53,488 nucleotides of DNA from Tannerella sp. Lineage in GTDB: Bacteria; Bacteroidota; Bacteroidia; Bacteroidales; Tannerellaceae. The notes below the pieces were generated by a model. The model saw nothing but the letters and a program-made list of their open reading frames with translations. It did not search any database and had not been told where the DNA came from. Below, piece by piece: positions 16,600-25,382 of the stretch; the first letter of the stretch is position 1; every line of letters begins with the position of its first letter. The DNA lies in the NCBI GenBank assembly GCA_031285565.1, contig JAITVY010000019.1:1-53488 (forward strand), read 5' to 3'. Position numbers and translations under genes: made by a program.

Positions 16600-17958
16600 A
16601 TGAATAAAAAATCTAATCAATGCAATCGCCGCAACTTTATCAAAAGTTCAGCTTTAGGAGCCATAAGTACGATAAGCGTACCGGCTATTATTACATCCTG
16701 TTCCTCAGGAAGTAAGGACTCCGGATTGAAAGATGTCGAAGTTCCTGAAATACTTACATCAGCCCCTGACGGCAAACCGCTCAAAGCAGGGCTTGTCGGT
16801 TGCGGAGGGAGGGGTACAGGCGCCGCCGTCAATTTCTTAGATGCTGGACAAGGGTTACAGATCATAGCTCTGGGCGATGTTTTTAAAGATAAAATGGATG
16901 CATGCCGTGAAACCCTGAAAGGTAAAGGTCAGGATATTCCTGACGAAAATTGTTTTTTAGGTTTTGATGCATACCAGAAGGTAATAGATTCGGGTGTAGA
17001 TGTCGTATTATTGTGTACTCCGCCCGTGTTCCGTTCAGTGCATTTCGAATATGCAATTTCAAAGGGTAAGCATTGTTTTATAGAGAAACCATGTGCCGTT
17101 GATCCGGTAGGCGCCAAACAAATCATCATTACCGGGAAACAAGCAGCCCAACAGGGATTGTCGGTAATCAGCGGCACTATCCGGCGTTCGCAGAAGGATT
17201 GTATCGAAACTTACCGCAGGGTTGCCGGAGGTGCTATCGGGGAACTTGTTTCTGCACATGTCTCGCGTCTGGGAGGAGCCTTATGGTATATCGAACGCCG
17301 TCCGGAATGGAATGATATGGAATATATGCTGCGCAACTGGGTGAACTTCTGCTGGACTTCCGGCGACCATATTGTCGAACAGTTCATACATGAGATAGAC
17401 CAGATGTCGTGGTTCATGGGTGACAAACGTCCGCTAAGGGCTGAAGCGACAGGAGGAAGGCAACGCCGGGTAACAGGCGATATGTACGATCATTTCAGTG
17501 TGGAATATCTCTATGAAGAAGGATATAGGTCGCATTGTACTACCCGTCAGATTGCCGGATGCGATACGCAGAACGTTATCATGGTATATGGGACAAAAGG
17601 ATTTACCAACTGTTCGGATACGATTTTCAATCTTGATGGTTCTGTAGCCTGGAAATATCCTCATCCTAAACCTGAAGATGCAGACCAGTCTATGGCTGTA
17701 CCCGATCCTTTTGTCCAGGAGCATATACGGTTAGTTACTGCTATCCGCACCAATAAACCCATTAACGACACTGAATTGCACGCCAGGTCTACTTTAATAG
17801 CAATGATGGGCCGCGAATCTGCCTATACTGGCAAGTTTGTGACATGGGACCAGATAATGGCTTCTACCCAGAAGCTGGGGCCTGAAACTTATGAGTTCGG
17901 ACCTGTTCCGGGAATAAAAGAAGAAATCCCCCTGGCAGGAACACCGCCCAGGGTATGA
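16600..17958 (+). CDS. Gfo/Idh/MocA family oxidoreductase, Tat-exported, possible lipoprotein
   Basis: Second exported Gfo/Idh/MocA oxidoreductase in the locus, 452 residues. The N-terminus has a twin-arginine motif (CNRRNFIKSSALG) followed by a lipobox-like IITSC, so it may be a Tat lipoprotein facing the periplasm. The Rossmann motif is LVGCGGRGTGAA, and the EKP motif is KHCFIEKPCAV near residue 160. The second domain has GDHIVEQFIHEIDQMSWFMG. Sequence and size differ from the copy at 276-1562, so it is not a recent duplicate. It is followed after 23 bases by a Tat-exported isomerase-fold protein, a pairing known from loci that oxidise glycosides before cleavage or epimerisation. Confidence 0.93.
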   Translation: MNKKSNQCNRRNFIKSSALGAISTISVPAIITSCSSGSKDSGLKDVEVPEILTSAPDGKPLKAGLVGCGGRGTGAAVNFLDAGQGLQIIALGDVFKDKMDACRETLKGKGQDIPDENCFLGFDAYQKVIDSGVDVVLLCTPPVFRSVHFEYAISKGKHCFIEKPCAVDPVGAKQIIITGKQAAQQGLSVISGTIRRSQKDCIETYRRVAGGAIGELVSAHVSRLGGALWYIERRPEWNDMEYMLRNWVNFCWTSGDHIVEQFIHEIDQMSWFMGDKRPLRAEATGGRQRRVTGDMYDHFSVEYLYEEGYRSHCTTRQIAGCDTQNVIMVYGTKGFTNCSDTIFNLDGSVAWKYPHPKPEDADQSMAVPDPFVQEHIRLVTAIRTNKPINDTELHARSTLIAMMGRESAYTGKFVTWDQIMASTQKLGPETYEFGPVPGIKEEIPLAGTPPRV

Positions 17959-17981
17959 CCTAAATTTTAAATACAATAAAA

Positions 17982-18902
17982 ATGGAAAGACGAAAGTTTA
18001 TTAAAAATGCCATATTGTCAACCGGATTGCTTGCTATACCATCCATGAGAATGTCCGGATATGAAGCCGTAAAAGAATCAGCTCCGACAGTTCATGCTCC
18101 TCATCAGAAGTACAGGAGATCCATTATGTGGGGAACGGTTGGACTCGAAGGCACTGTCCTGGAGAAATGCCAGGCAATCAAAGCGGCTGGGTTTGACGGG
18201 ATAGAACCTAATAGCCATATGGACAGGAAGGAAGTGCTTGATGCCATGCAAAAGACAGGCCTGGTAGCATCAAGCGTATGCTGTTCCACACATTGGGAGA
18301 AGCTACTGTCGAGCCCGGATGCGTCCATCCGTCAAGAGGGAATCGATGGCATGATCGTTGCGCTGGAAGATGCCAAAGCATACGGAACCGATGCCGTCTT
18401 GCTTGTTCCCGGAAAGGTGGACGAATCTGTCAGTTATGACGAATGCTGGGATCGTTCAACCGAATGCATTAAGAAACTAGTTCCACATGCAGAAAAATTA
18501 AAAGTAAAGATCTGCATTGAAAACGTATGGAATAATTTCCTGTTAAGTCCGCTGGAAGCATGCCGTTATATCGACCAGTTCAATAGTTCTTATGTAGGTT
18601 CTTATTTTGACTGTGGCAATATCCTGGTATATGGATGGCCGGAACAATGGATCAAAATACTTGGCAACAGGGCTTTCCGCATACATATTAAGGAATTCAG
18701 CAAGCAAATAGCTGATAGTGAAGGGCGTTGGAAGGGGTTCGGCGCAAAACTTACGGAAGGCGATGTTGATTGGAAAAATGTAATGAAATCTGCCCGCAAC
18801 AGTTATAACGGTGGATGGTTCACTACGGAGCAAGGCAGTTCAAAAACACTCGATGAACTGATTGATTTGCGTACCCGGCTGGATAAGGTACTTAACATGT
18901 AA
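17982..18902 (+). CDS. Sugar phosphate isomerase/epimerase family TIM barrel, Tat-exported
   Basis: Xylose-isomerase-like (AP endonuclease 2 superfamily) TIM barrel of 306 residues. A twin-arginine-like signal starts it (MERRKFIKNAIL), so it probably acts in the periplasm on free or oxidised sugar, not on a phosphate. Likely metal ligands are in CIENVW, SYFDCGN, FRIHIKEF and WFTTEQG, the usual Glu-Asp-His-Glu set. The gene follows an exported oxidoreductase by 23 bases and is followed by a clear terminator, so the two form one short operon. The reaction is not deducible; an epimerase or a lyase acting on a keto-sugar is possible. Confidence 0.88.
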   Translation: MERRKFIKNAILSTGLLAIPSMRMSGYEAVKESAPTVHAPHQKYRRSIMWGTVGLEGTVLEKCQAIKAAGFDGIEPNSHMDRKEVLDAMQKTGLVASSVCCSTHWEKLLSSPDASIRQEGIDGMIVALEDAKAYGTDAVLLVPGKVDESVSYDECWDRSTECIKKLVPHAEKLKVKICIENVWNNFLLSPLEACRYIDQFNSSYVGSYFDCGNILVYGWPEQWIKILGNRAFRIHIKEFSKQIADSEGRWKGFGAKLTEGDVDWKNVMKSARNSYNGGWFTTEQGSSKTLDELIDLRTRLDKVLNM

Positions 18903-19280
18903 GCCTGGGCGGGTATTCTTTTGCCTGCTTAATATAGTTTTTAGTTGAAAAATCTGGTTATATCGATTACCTGTATGGGTGTTTATAACCAGATTTGTCC
19001 TTTTTGTCTTGAAGGTGCATGAAGAGGTAAGGTTTAGGAAAATGGCTATGGCTGAAGCAATGAAATTACAAACATGGCGAAGTAAACTTAATTTGGCAAT
19101 TTTGCAATGAAGGCGCTCTGTTTTTGTTTTTTTTGCATAAATTTGCAACAGATTTTTTAGAGCCTGTTTAAATTTTGCTCGTTAATTAAAACAATTTCTT
19201 ATATTATTACAGGAATTTTGCCATAAATTAAATGCACTAATTCTGCTCATAATTAATTATAATCAAAAAATAGGACTAAG
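18903..19280. other. Intergenic region between isomerase and DUF4252 genes
   Basis: Apart from the terminator at 18950-18996, these 378 bases hold no gene that I can support. TAAATTTG at 19138-19145 fits the -7 consensus on the plus strand but has no well-spaced -33 element. TAATTCTG near 19237 is a second weak candidate. Confidence 0.4.
18950..18996 (+). terminator. Hairpin terminator after the isomerase gene
   Basis: AAATCTGGTTATA at 18950-18962 and TATAACCAGATTT at 18984-18996 form a perfect 13-bp stem with a 21-base loop. A T-rich stretch follows (TCCTTTTTGTCTT). It lies 48 bases after the stop codon and probably ends the oxidoreductase-isomerase transcript. Confidence 0.7.
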
Positions 19281-19778
19281 ATGAAAAATGTATTAAGAAG
19301 TTTATTCGTTTGTGCGATGATGTTTTCTGTTGTATCAATAGCTATTGCAAAGGAACCGGCAGATGCCCTTATTGATAAATATGATGGGAAAAAAGGGTTT
19401 GATGTAACCATTATCGGTAGTGATATGCTAAATATGATGCTCCAGCTACCCATTTTACCTAAAGAACAAAAAAAAATGTATGAGCAAACAGATGAGATGG
19501 TAATGGTTAGTTACTCAGGTAAAAATCCGACAATCGAAAGTCTATATAATGAAGCGAGAGGATTATTCGACTCAGAAGGTTCGACTTATACATATACACA
19601 GGATATTAATCAGGAAGGGGTAGTAGGCAAACTATTTGCAATAGAAGAAGGGGAAACAGCCAAAGAAATAAATGTTGTGATTAATATGGGTAAAAGCTTT
19701 ATGTTGATAGTTATGAAAGGTAATTATGACAGGGAATCTTTAAATGAAGCGCAAAAGCCACCTAAAAAAATGTTTTAA
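19281..19778 (+). CDS. DUF4252-like secreted protein
   Basis: A 165-residue protein with a signal peptide ending near SIAIAKEP. The mature part starts ADALIDKYDGKKGFDVTIIG, which fits the DUF4252 pattern (a short helix, then 'kgv' and a strand) seen in Bacteroidetes. Function is unknown for the family. The next gene starts two bases after its stop and is a distant paralogue, so they are co-transcribed. The domain call is by eye and moderate. Confidence 0.7.
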   Translation: MKNVLRSLFVCAMMFSVVSIAIAKEPADALIDKYDGKKGFDVTIIGSDMLNMMLQLPILPKEQKKMYEQTDEMVMVSYSGKNPTIESLYNEARGLFDSEGSTYTYTQDINQEGVVGKLFAIEEGETAKEINVVINMGKSFMLIVMKGNYDRESLNEAQKPPKKMF

Positions 19779-19780
19779 TT

Positions 19781-20284
19781 ATGAACAGCGTTTTTTTTTA
19801 CCGGTTATTGACTACCGTTTTTTTTTCATTATTATCCTTTACTCTTTTTGCTCAGCGTCCGATTGATGACCTGGTAGCAAAATATCAGGCTCATCCGAAA
19901 ACAGGAATGGAGATATTTGTAATGACAGAGGAGACAAAGGATGAAATGGTCACGATTATGAGTCGTTTTGATGCATCTCCGTCTTTACTATCAGCAGATT
20001 ATTATCGCAATTTGATGGACTATAAAGTGATTGGTTGTACGGGTACTGAGGCTAAGATGCTGTATGACGAAGTAGTCGATTTTTTTGATACAAAAGATGG
20101 TTATACAACAAGCAGGTCGCGTATAGGCAATATGAGAAGTAAAGGTTATACACTTATCTCAAAAGATAAGGATGGTAATACTGTTAAAGAAACAAATACT
20201 GTCATGTTTGCTCTTCCGGATGAGAATGATACGGATCAACAACCTAATGCGGTTGTGATGACAATCGTGACAAAAGAAGATTAA
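19781..20284 (+). CDS. DUF4252-like secreted protein, second copy
   Basis: A 167-residue secreted protein with a signal peptide ending near TLFAQ. The start of the mature part (RPIDDLVAKYQAHPKTGMEIFV) matches that of the preceding protein (ADALIDKYDGKKGFDVTII), and both carry a YDE/YNE segment before FFD or LFD. It is therefore a diverged tandem paralogue. No catalytic motif is visible. It ends at a bidirectional terminator shared with the convergent TonB receptor. Confidence 0.7.
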   Translation: MNSVFFYRLLTTVFFSLLSFTLFAQRPIDDLVAKYQAHPKTGMEIFVMTEETKDEMVTIMSRFDASPSLLSADYYRNLMDYKVIGCTGTEAKMLYDEVVDFFDTKDGYTTSRSRIGNMRSKGYTLISKDKDGNTVKETNTVMFALPDENDTDQQPNAVVMTIVTKED

Positions 20285-20297
20285 GAGGGAGGAAGAA

Positions 20298-20336
20298 AGT
20301 CCCACTAATCTTCCCGAAGGAGAGGTTAGTGGGGCT
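20298..20336. terminator. Bidirectional terminator between convergent genes
   Basis: AGTCCCACTAATCTT at 20298-20312 pairs with GAGGTTAGTGGGGCT at 20322-20336 through 15 positions, some of them G-U in one orientation. The loop is nine bases. It lies 14 bases past the DUF4252 stop and nine bases past the TonB receptor stop on the other strand, so it can serve both. Confidence 0.75.
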
Positions 20337-20344
20337 GATTTATA

Positions 20345-22648
20345 TTAATAACTGATTTTTATTCCGGCAAAGTAACTTCGAGGTAATGACGGTCCGTAAA
20401 TATAGCCGGCATCACGGTTTTTACCTTTATCAAAATCGTCCTGATATGCATTAAAGATATTCTGTATTCCACCGCTTATTTCTAATTTTGCATGTTGGTA
20501 AATTGGAAATTGGTATGCCAGTTTCAGATTCATATCAAAAAACTCAGGGGTTTTTACTGCTATATCTTTTTCGATCACTCCAGCCAGATGTTGTACAAGC
20601 ATAGAACCCGTATATGTACCGGATAAAGCGGCAGAAAAGCCTTTAAAAGGTGTGATATTCGATGTGAAATAGCCATACATGTCAGGTGTGCGGAACATTT
20701 TTTTCTCTGCAGGAACACTTTCATCTTCGCTCCAGTTTTCCGCTTCGTCATACCGGCTACGTTGGAAAGTAAAACCGGCCTGCAATGATAACCAGGAATT
20801 TAGAACGCTTTTGCCTTCAAGGGTTAACCCCATGACTTTGGCGCCTGAGCCATTGCGGCGTTCGAATATTATGTTACCGTTTTCATCCGGTTCTTTTTCT
20901 TCGAGGACAAAGACATCGTTTAGTTTGGTGAAAAAGCCTTCTACCAGGAAGTTAACCTGGATTCCATTCTTAAAACGATGGTAAAAGTCGACAGATGTAC
21001 TAAAGCTGTGGGATTTCTCTTCTTTCAGGTCTTCAGACCGTTCGATCATCATCACATCACCGCCTACAGCAGATATATGCATATCTTCATCAAAAGCCTG
21101 GGGTGCACGGAATCCACTCGAATAACTGGTACGTATATTAATATCTTCGATAGGATTAAAGCGTATGTTAGCCCGCGGGCTAATGACCACGTTATCAATC
21201 ATATTATGTTTGTCCAGACGTCCGCCAACAAGGATGCTCCACATCTTATTTTTCCATTCGTTTTGCAGGAAAAAGCTTTCAATATGTACTTTCTGATCCG
21301 TGAAACGGTTATATCCGATCATTTCGTCTTTCAGATGATCATAGCTGTATTCAATTCCGCCCATCAGTTGCGATGGCATGAAAAGAAGTTTGTCGAAATC
21401 ATATGAATATTGCGCACCGGCCATGGCCGTTAAATCAGTCGTGTAGCCATACGCATTGGGATCCTGCCCAGTTCCATAGTAGCTGTCGCGTGCTGTGTTT
21501 TGTGCGGAGGTAAATATGCTGAACCGGTGTTTGTAGTCATTAGAGAACAGGTCAAATTTGATACTGCCACCATCAATTGAATGTTCTAACTGTTCTGCAA
21601 TATCAGCTTCATGTGGCGGACGTTTTAGTAAATCTCCACCCCTGCGGAATTCCTCCATATGATGATATTCAAAGGTTATCTTTGAATATTGGGCTGTTTT
21701 GATATAGGACCTGAAACCTACCGTTTGATTCTTTAATTTGGGTAATTCGGTAAAACCATCCCCATCATAGTCGTATCCTGACCGGTGACGGTTCTGCCCG
21801 AATACGAATAATCCTATTTTCTGATTATCAGTGACAAGTGAAGCATTGAGTGTTGTGTTATTGTCAAAATTACTGCTACCGCCGATGGACATAATTGTAT
21901 GTGCCAGTTCTCCTGAATTTCTTAACGGTTCTTTTGTGATGATATTAATGGTACCTGCTATGGCTGAGGCGCCAAATAGTGCAGAACCACCTCCACGCAT
22001 TACTTCTACCCGTTCGATCATGTTGGCAGGAAGCTGTTCCAAGCCGTATACACCTGACAGGGCGCTGAATATAGGGCGCGAATCGATCAGTATCTGGGTA
22101 TAAGGTCCATCTAATCCATTGATACGGACCTGTGTAAAACCACAATTCTGGCAATTGGTTTCAACACGTACTCCCGGCTGAAAATTGAGTCCTTGTGCTA
22201 ATGTCGGGGAATTTGTATTAGTAAATACTTTTGAATCGATAACGTTTACTAATGAAGGCGCTAAACGCCGGGTCGTTTCACTCCGGTTAGCAGAAACAAC
22301 TACTCCTTCGAGGGCGATTGCATCTTCTTCGATATCGAAGTTTAGTTCCAATGTTTCCCCTTTTTTCAAAGAAACTTCTTTTTCTATTGTTTTATACCCG
22401 ATTGCTTTCACTTCAATAATAGATTTACCCTCGGGTACATTTTTTAGGAAATAATGTCCGGAAGCATCCGTAGCTGTGCCAATGGTTGTTCCTTTAATGA
22501 ATACATTTATAAACGGTAAATGTTCCTGTGTTGCTTTGTCTAAAATATGTCCGACAATATTAATGTCTGAACCTTTTTGCAGATTGTCCGCTTCTATATG
22601 TGCACATACGAGAAACAAGCAGATAATAGTATATATATATTTGTTCAT
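20345..22648 (-). CDS. TonB-dependent outer membrane receptor (CirA/BtuB-like)
   Basis: A 767-residue receptor of the siderophore, heme or metal type, clearly distinct from the SusC at 3479. After the signal peptide a carboxypeptidase-regulatory-like domain covers about residues 30-110 (IVGHILDKATQEHLPFINVF). The plug (about 120-235) contains a CQNC motif near residues 163-166, then FTQVRINGLDGPYTQILIDS and VEVMRGGGSALFGASAIAG. The beta-barrel ends at YFAGIKISY. The CxxC in the plug is unusual and may bind metal or form a disulphide. A His-rich mini-protein is the next gene upstream, which fits metal or cofactor uptake. The cargo is not established. Confidence 0.9.
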   Translation of the reverse strand: MNKYIYTIICLFLVCAHIEADNLQKGSDINIVGHILDKATQEHLPFINVFIKGTTIGTATDASGHYFLKNVPEGKSIIEVKAIGYKTIEKEVSLKKGETLELNFDIEEDAIALEGVVVSANRSETTRRLAPSLVNVIDSKVFTNTNSPTLAQGLNFQPGVRVETNCQNCGFTQVRINGLDGPYTQILIDSRPIFSALSGVYGLEQLPANMIERVEVMRGGGSALFGASAIAGTINIITKEPLRNSGELAHTIMSIGGSSNFDNNTTLNASLVTDNQKIGLFVFGQNRHRSGYDYDGDGFTELPKLKNQTVGFRSYIKTAQYSKITFEYHHMEEFRRGGDLLKRPPHEADIAEQLEHSIDGGSIKFDLFSNDYKHRFSIFTSAQNTARDSYYGTGQDPNAYGYTTDLTAMAGAQYSYDFDKLLFMPSQLMGGIEYSYDHLKDEMIGYNRFTDQKVHIESFFLQNEWKNKMWSILVGGRLDKHNMIDNVVISPRANIRFNPIEDINIRTSYSSGFRAPQAFDEDMHISAVGGDVMMIERSEDLKEEKSHSFSTSVDFYHRFKNGIQVNFLVEGFFTKLNDVFVLEEKEPDENGNIIFERRNGSGAKVMGLTLEGKSVLNSWLSLQAGFTFQRSRYDEAENWSEDESVPAEKKMFRTPDMYGYFTSNITPFKGFSAALSGTYTGSMLVQHLAGVIEKDIAVKTPEFFDMNLKLAYQFPIYQHAKLEISGGIQNIFNAYQDDFDKGKNRDAGYIYGPSLPRSYFAGIKISY

Positions 22649-23245
22649 TGTTGTAATGTTATTTAGTAGTTAATGATATTAAAGGAGTCATCGGCCGCGT
22701 TGCTCCTCCTTAAACCAGGAATATAAAGTCCGTCTAAACTCTCCTGAAAGGAGACTGGAAGAAGTAAGCTCTGAAATATTCTTATTTCTTCGGGTAGGAC
22801 TATTAAATTCTCTGGATTTGAGCCTTTCCATCATTGCGAAGGTTTGTTTGAAGGCTTCTTTGACTTCCAACCGAAGGCAATGACTTTCCTGATTTTTTTA
22901 GATTGTTTCTGCCAGCAATGGCGGCTGTTTTGTACAGGTTTACTGTTCTTGATTATTACTGGTTATTTATCAATCTGTTACCCCTGATTTGTGTGTTCAT
23001 CTTATATCCATCTTATATCGATCGATCAGGAATGCTAATCCTGTTGCCCGGATGTCTTTTCAAATTCCGGCATATAGAATAAAGTCAGGTATTCTTGTTG
23101 CTATAAGAGACAATTACAAGGATTGTAAAATTGCAGGTTTACAACTATCATATAAGATCCCGAAATTCTATATTCAAAAATAGGGAGTATTTCATCTGTT
23201 CCTGCCTGATGGCATGAAAGTCAGTTTTTTCTTTAGAAACAATCT
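22649..23245. other. Long gap upstream of the TonB receptor, no gene supported
   Basis: About 600 bases lie between the His-rich mini-protein and the receptor. Short open frames here begin only at TTG or GTG and have no recognisable protein. Small inverted repeats are present, for example CAGGA and TCCTG around 23029. I looked for cobalamin-riboswitch-like blocks on the minus strand and saw none. The region may hold the receptor promoter or an unrecognised regulatory RNA. Confidence 0.45.
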
Positions 23246-23599
23246 TTAAAAAATACAGGCAGAAATAGGAGGGGCACGAAGTTGAAATGTGCCTTTTGAA
23301 GATGATTGACAGATTGAATAAGTCGATGGTATAGTAAACGTCGATATGATTAACCGGGCTATTTTAAAGATAAAAGCAAAAGCAATTGTCCCTGTCAGTA
23401 ATATCGTTGAAATCTGATGAAGTAATTGCAACTCTGCACCGGAATGATGATGTTCACTTTTGTCTTTATAAGGGTGTGCATGGACAATTGTTACACCATT
23501 CTCGATATGAACGTGGGTAAATGAAATAATTGCCCCAAGATACATCATAAAGAGTACCGGCAAGAATATTTTTAGAAATTTCACCCCTTTCGTGTTCAT
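23246..23599 (-). CDS. Small His-rich membrane protein (hypothetical)
   Basis: A 117-residue protein with an N-terminal hydrophobic segment (about 8-27) and a second one at about 63-85. Between them lies a His-rich stretch with eight histidines in residues 29-61 (THVH, HAHP, EHHHSG, LLH), well suited to bind zinc, copper or a similar ion in the periplasm. I do not recognise a named family. It lies upstream of the TonB receptor on the same strand, though 600 bases away, and has its own candidate promoter directly in front of the ATG. A role in metal sensing or delivery to the receptor system is inference. Confidence 0.7.
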   Translation of the reverse strand: MNTKGVKFLKIFLPVLFMMYLGAIISFTHVHIENGVTIVHAHPYKDKSEHHHSGAELQLLHQISTILLTGTIAFAFIFKIARLIISTFTIPSTYSICQSSSKGTFQLRAPPISACIF

Positions 23600-23604
23600 G
23601 ATAA

Positions 23605-23635
23605 CAAAGATAATAGTTTTCGTTATAATTTGAAA
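23605..23635 (-). promoter_or_regulatory. Candidate promoter of the His-rich mini-protein
   Basis: On the minus strand TTTC (23635-23632) is followed after 19 bases by TATCTTTG (23612-23605), close to the Bacteroidetes -33/-7 pattern TTTG-N19-TAnnTTTG. Only five bases separate the -7 element from the ATG at 23599, so the message would be leaderless or nearly so. Confidence 0.5.
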
Positions 23636-23667
23636 TACCTATTTATAGGGATTATCTTTTTTTCGTT

Positions 23668-25326
23668 TTATTGATGTAGTAATACTGCGGGTAAGATATA
23701 ATCCGATAGTATTTTTGTAATCTGTTGATGTGCATAAGACTGTCCATAGGCACTGGCAGTAATCACAATCACTAATGGCTGGTCCTTGAAAACCAATATA
23801 TAATTACCACCATTGCCGGCACAATAAAATGCTTCATACAATTGTTCGTCAACCTGAAAACTTTTATTCCAAAACAAATAACCATAATACTCATTATTTC
23901 TCCCTGTGATTTGTTTTTGTTTTGTAAAAGTCTTGTTAACCCATTCTATTGAGATGATTTGTTTCCCGTTCCAAATACCCTCATTTTTATATAGTTGTCC
24001 ATATTTGGCAAAATCCAGGGCATTCATTTGTAAACCACCTGCCGTATTGGGAACCTGTTGGGGGGTGTACTGCCATTGGTAATCGGCAATACCTAATGGT
24101 TTAAACAGTTTTTCATCGGCATATTTTTTCAGTCCGCTTTTAATCGTTTTATTCAGAATGTCACCTAATACTACCACTCCTGCCGTAAAGTACTGCCATT
24201 GACCTTTGATACTGTCCTGAAAGGATAAGTCCAACGCAAATTTTACCCAGTCGGTAGTAGGATACATATTGTCTTCATTGCCGGATGAATTGCCGTCTTC
24301 ATCATTGCCATCAAATCCTGAGCTCATTGTAAGCAGTTCCTGTATGCTTGTATTTTCTTTTCCTGCATTGTAGTGCTCAAACAGGCTGAGATTATAAAAA
24401 TCCCTGAGTTGTTGGTTTTCGCTTTTAATGTAACCGTCTGCTATAGCAATACCCATTAAAGTTGATGCAAAAGATTTGCCTACAGAACGCGGGTCATGCA
24501 ATGTATTCCGGTTTGTTCCATTGAAATATTCTTCTATCAGCAGTTCACCATTCTTAACAACAATTACACTGTTGATCTTCTTAAAAATTCCTTCATCAAT
24601 AGACCCTTTCAATTCTTTTATTTTATTTGAATCAAAGAGTGCTTTAGAAACTGCAAATCCATTGTAAGGAACAACATTGTTTAACCGGATTTTAGAAATA
24701 TCCACTTCCGGATGCCTCAATACTTGTATTGTTAATTCTCCACAAGCCATTAATCCGCCTGTTTTTATCGTATCGAGCATTATATAAGGGCGGATCTCCA
24801 TTCTTAACCTGTGGCTTCCGTCTGTTAAAACACTGTCTCCACCATTATAAAGAAATCTGTTCCAGAAAGATTCACTCCAGGTACCCTGGCCGTTTATGTT
24901 ATCAATGAATGGCCGGTTTAAACTTGTTGCAATATGCTGGTTTTCCACTTGAGGCGCACCCTGAAGCAAATTACTCCGGTAAATTTCTTTGTCATCAATA
25001 AATAGGGTAAACTGGTAGTTGCCGATTTTGTATAAAGAGTCGGCAGACAAGTCCGGTGACAAGGAATGCTTGTAGTTGGTTAATGAGTTATCAAAAAAAG
25101 CAACAAAGAATAAGTCACTTTTATTGGTGAGCGTATAGGTCTGTAAAAAATCGGTATGTAGCAAAGCCTCATTAGAGATACGCCTATCCGTGAAAAAAAT
25201 CTTACCAACATTATTTTTCTGCAGCTCGGTTTTTATACCTTCTGTCTCTACAATATCAGGTATTTGTGCAAACAAAGAGAGGGAAGTACATAAAAACAAG
25301 CAAAGTAATATACAGGAATGTTTCAT
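23668..25326 (-). CDS. Serine hydrolase, beta-lactamase/PBP4*-like, secreted
   Basis: A 552-residue secreted serine hydrolase of the class C beta-lactamase/esterase superfamily. A signal peptide ends near SLFAQ. An N-terminal beta-rich region of about 240 residues precedes the catalytic domain. The SxxK motif is in DPRSVGKSFAS (Ser near 282). The Tyr of the second motif is in WQYFTAGVVVLGD, and the C-terminal strand is in CAGNGGNYILVF. The family includes esterases, D-amino-acid peptidases and lactamases, so the substrate is open. It is 56 bases downstream of the GNAT gene on the same strand and may belong to its transcript. The extra N-terminal domain is not one that I recognise. Confidence 0.88.
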   Translation of the reverse strand: MKHSCILLCLFLCTSLSLFAQIPDIVETEGIKTELQKNNVGKIFFTDRRISNEALLHTDFLQTYTLTNKSDLFFVAFFDNSLTNYKHSLSPDLSADSLYKIGNYQFTLFIDDKEIYRSNLLQGAPQVENQHIATSLNRPFIDNINGQGTWSESFWNRFLYNGGDSVLTDGSHRLRMEIRPYIMLDTIKTGGLMACGELTIQVLRHPEVDISKIRLNNVVPYNGFAVSKALFDSNKIKELKGSIDEGIFKKINSVIVVKNGELLIEEYFNGTNRNTLHDPRSVGKSFASTLMGIAIADGYIKSENQQLRDFYNLSLFEHYNAGKENTSIQELLTMSSGFDGNDEDGNSSGNEDNMYPTTDWVKFALDLSFQDSIKGQWQYFTAGVVVLGDILNKTIKSGLKKYADEKLFKPLGIADYQWQYTPQQVPNTAGGLQMNALDFAKYGQLYKNEGIWNGKQIISIEWVNKTFTKQKQITGRNNEYYGYLFWNKSFQVDEQLYEAFYCAGNGGNYILVFKDQPLVIVITASAYGQSYAHQQITKILSDYILPAVLLHQ

Positions 25327-25382
25327 ATTGCTGAGTTTAATATGAGATAGATTAATTCCGTTTGTTTTATCTTTCGAAATAT

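Noticed and set aside
22688..22870. Small open frame (60 codons) just upstream of the TonB receptor
   Set aside because: It begins only at TTG, has no recognisable motif and no promoter in front.
22989..23183. Plus-strand open frame of 64 codons
   Set aside because: It starts with GTG, is of odd composition and has no ribosome-binding or promoter context.
22649..23245. Possible cobalamin or other riboswitch before the TonB receptor
   Set aside because: I searched by eye for the conserved blocks on the minus strand and found none; a covariance search would be decisive.
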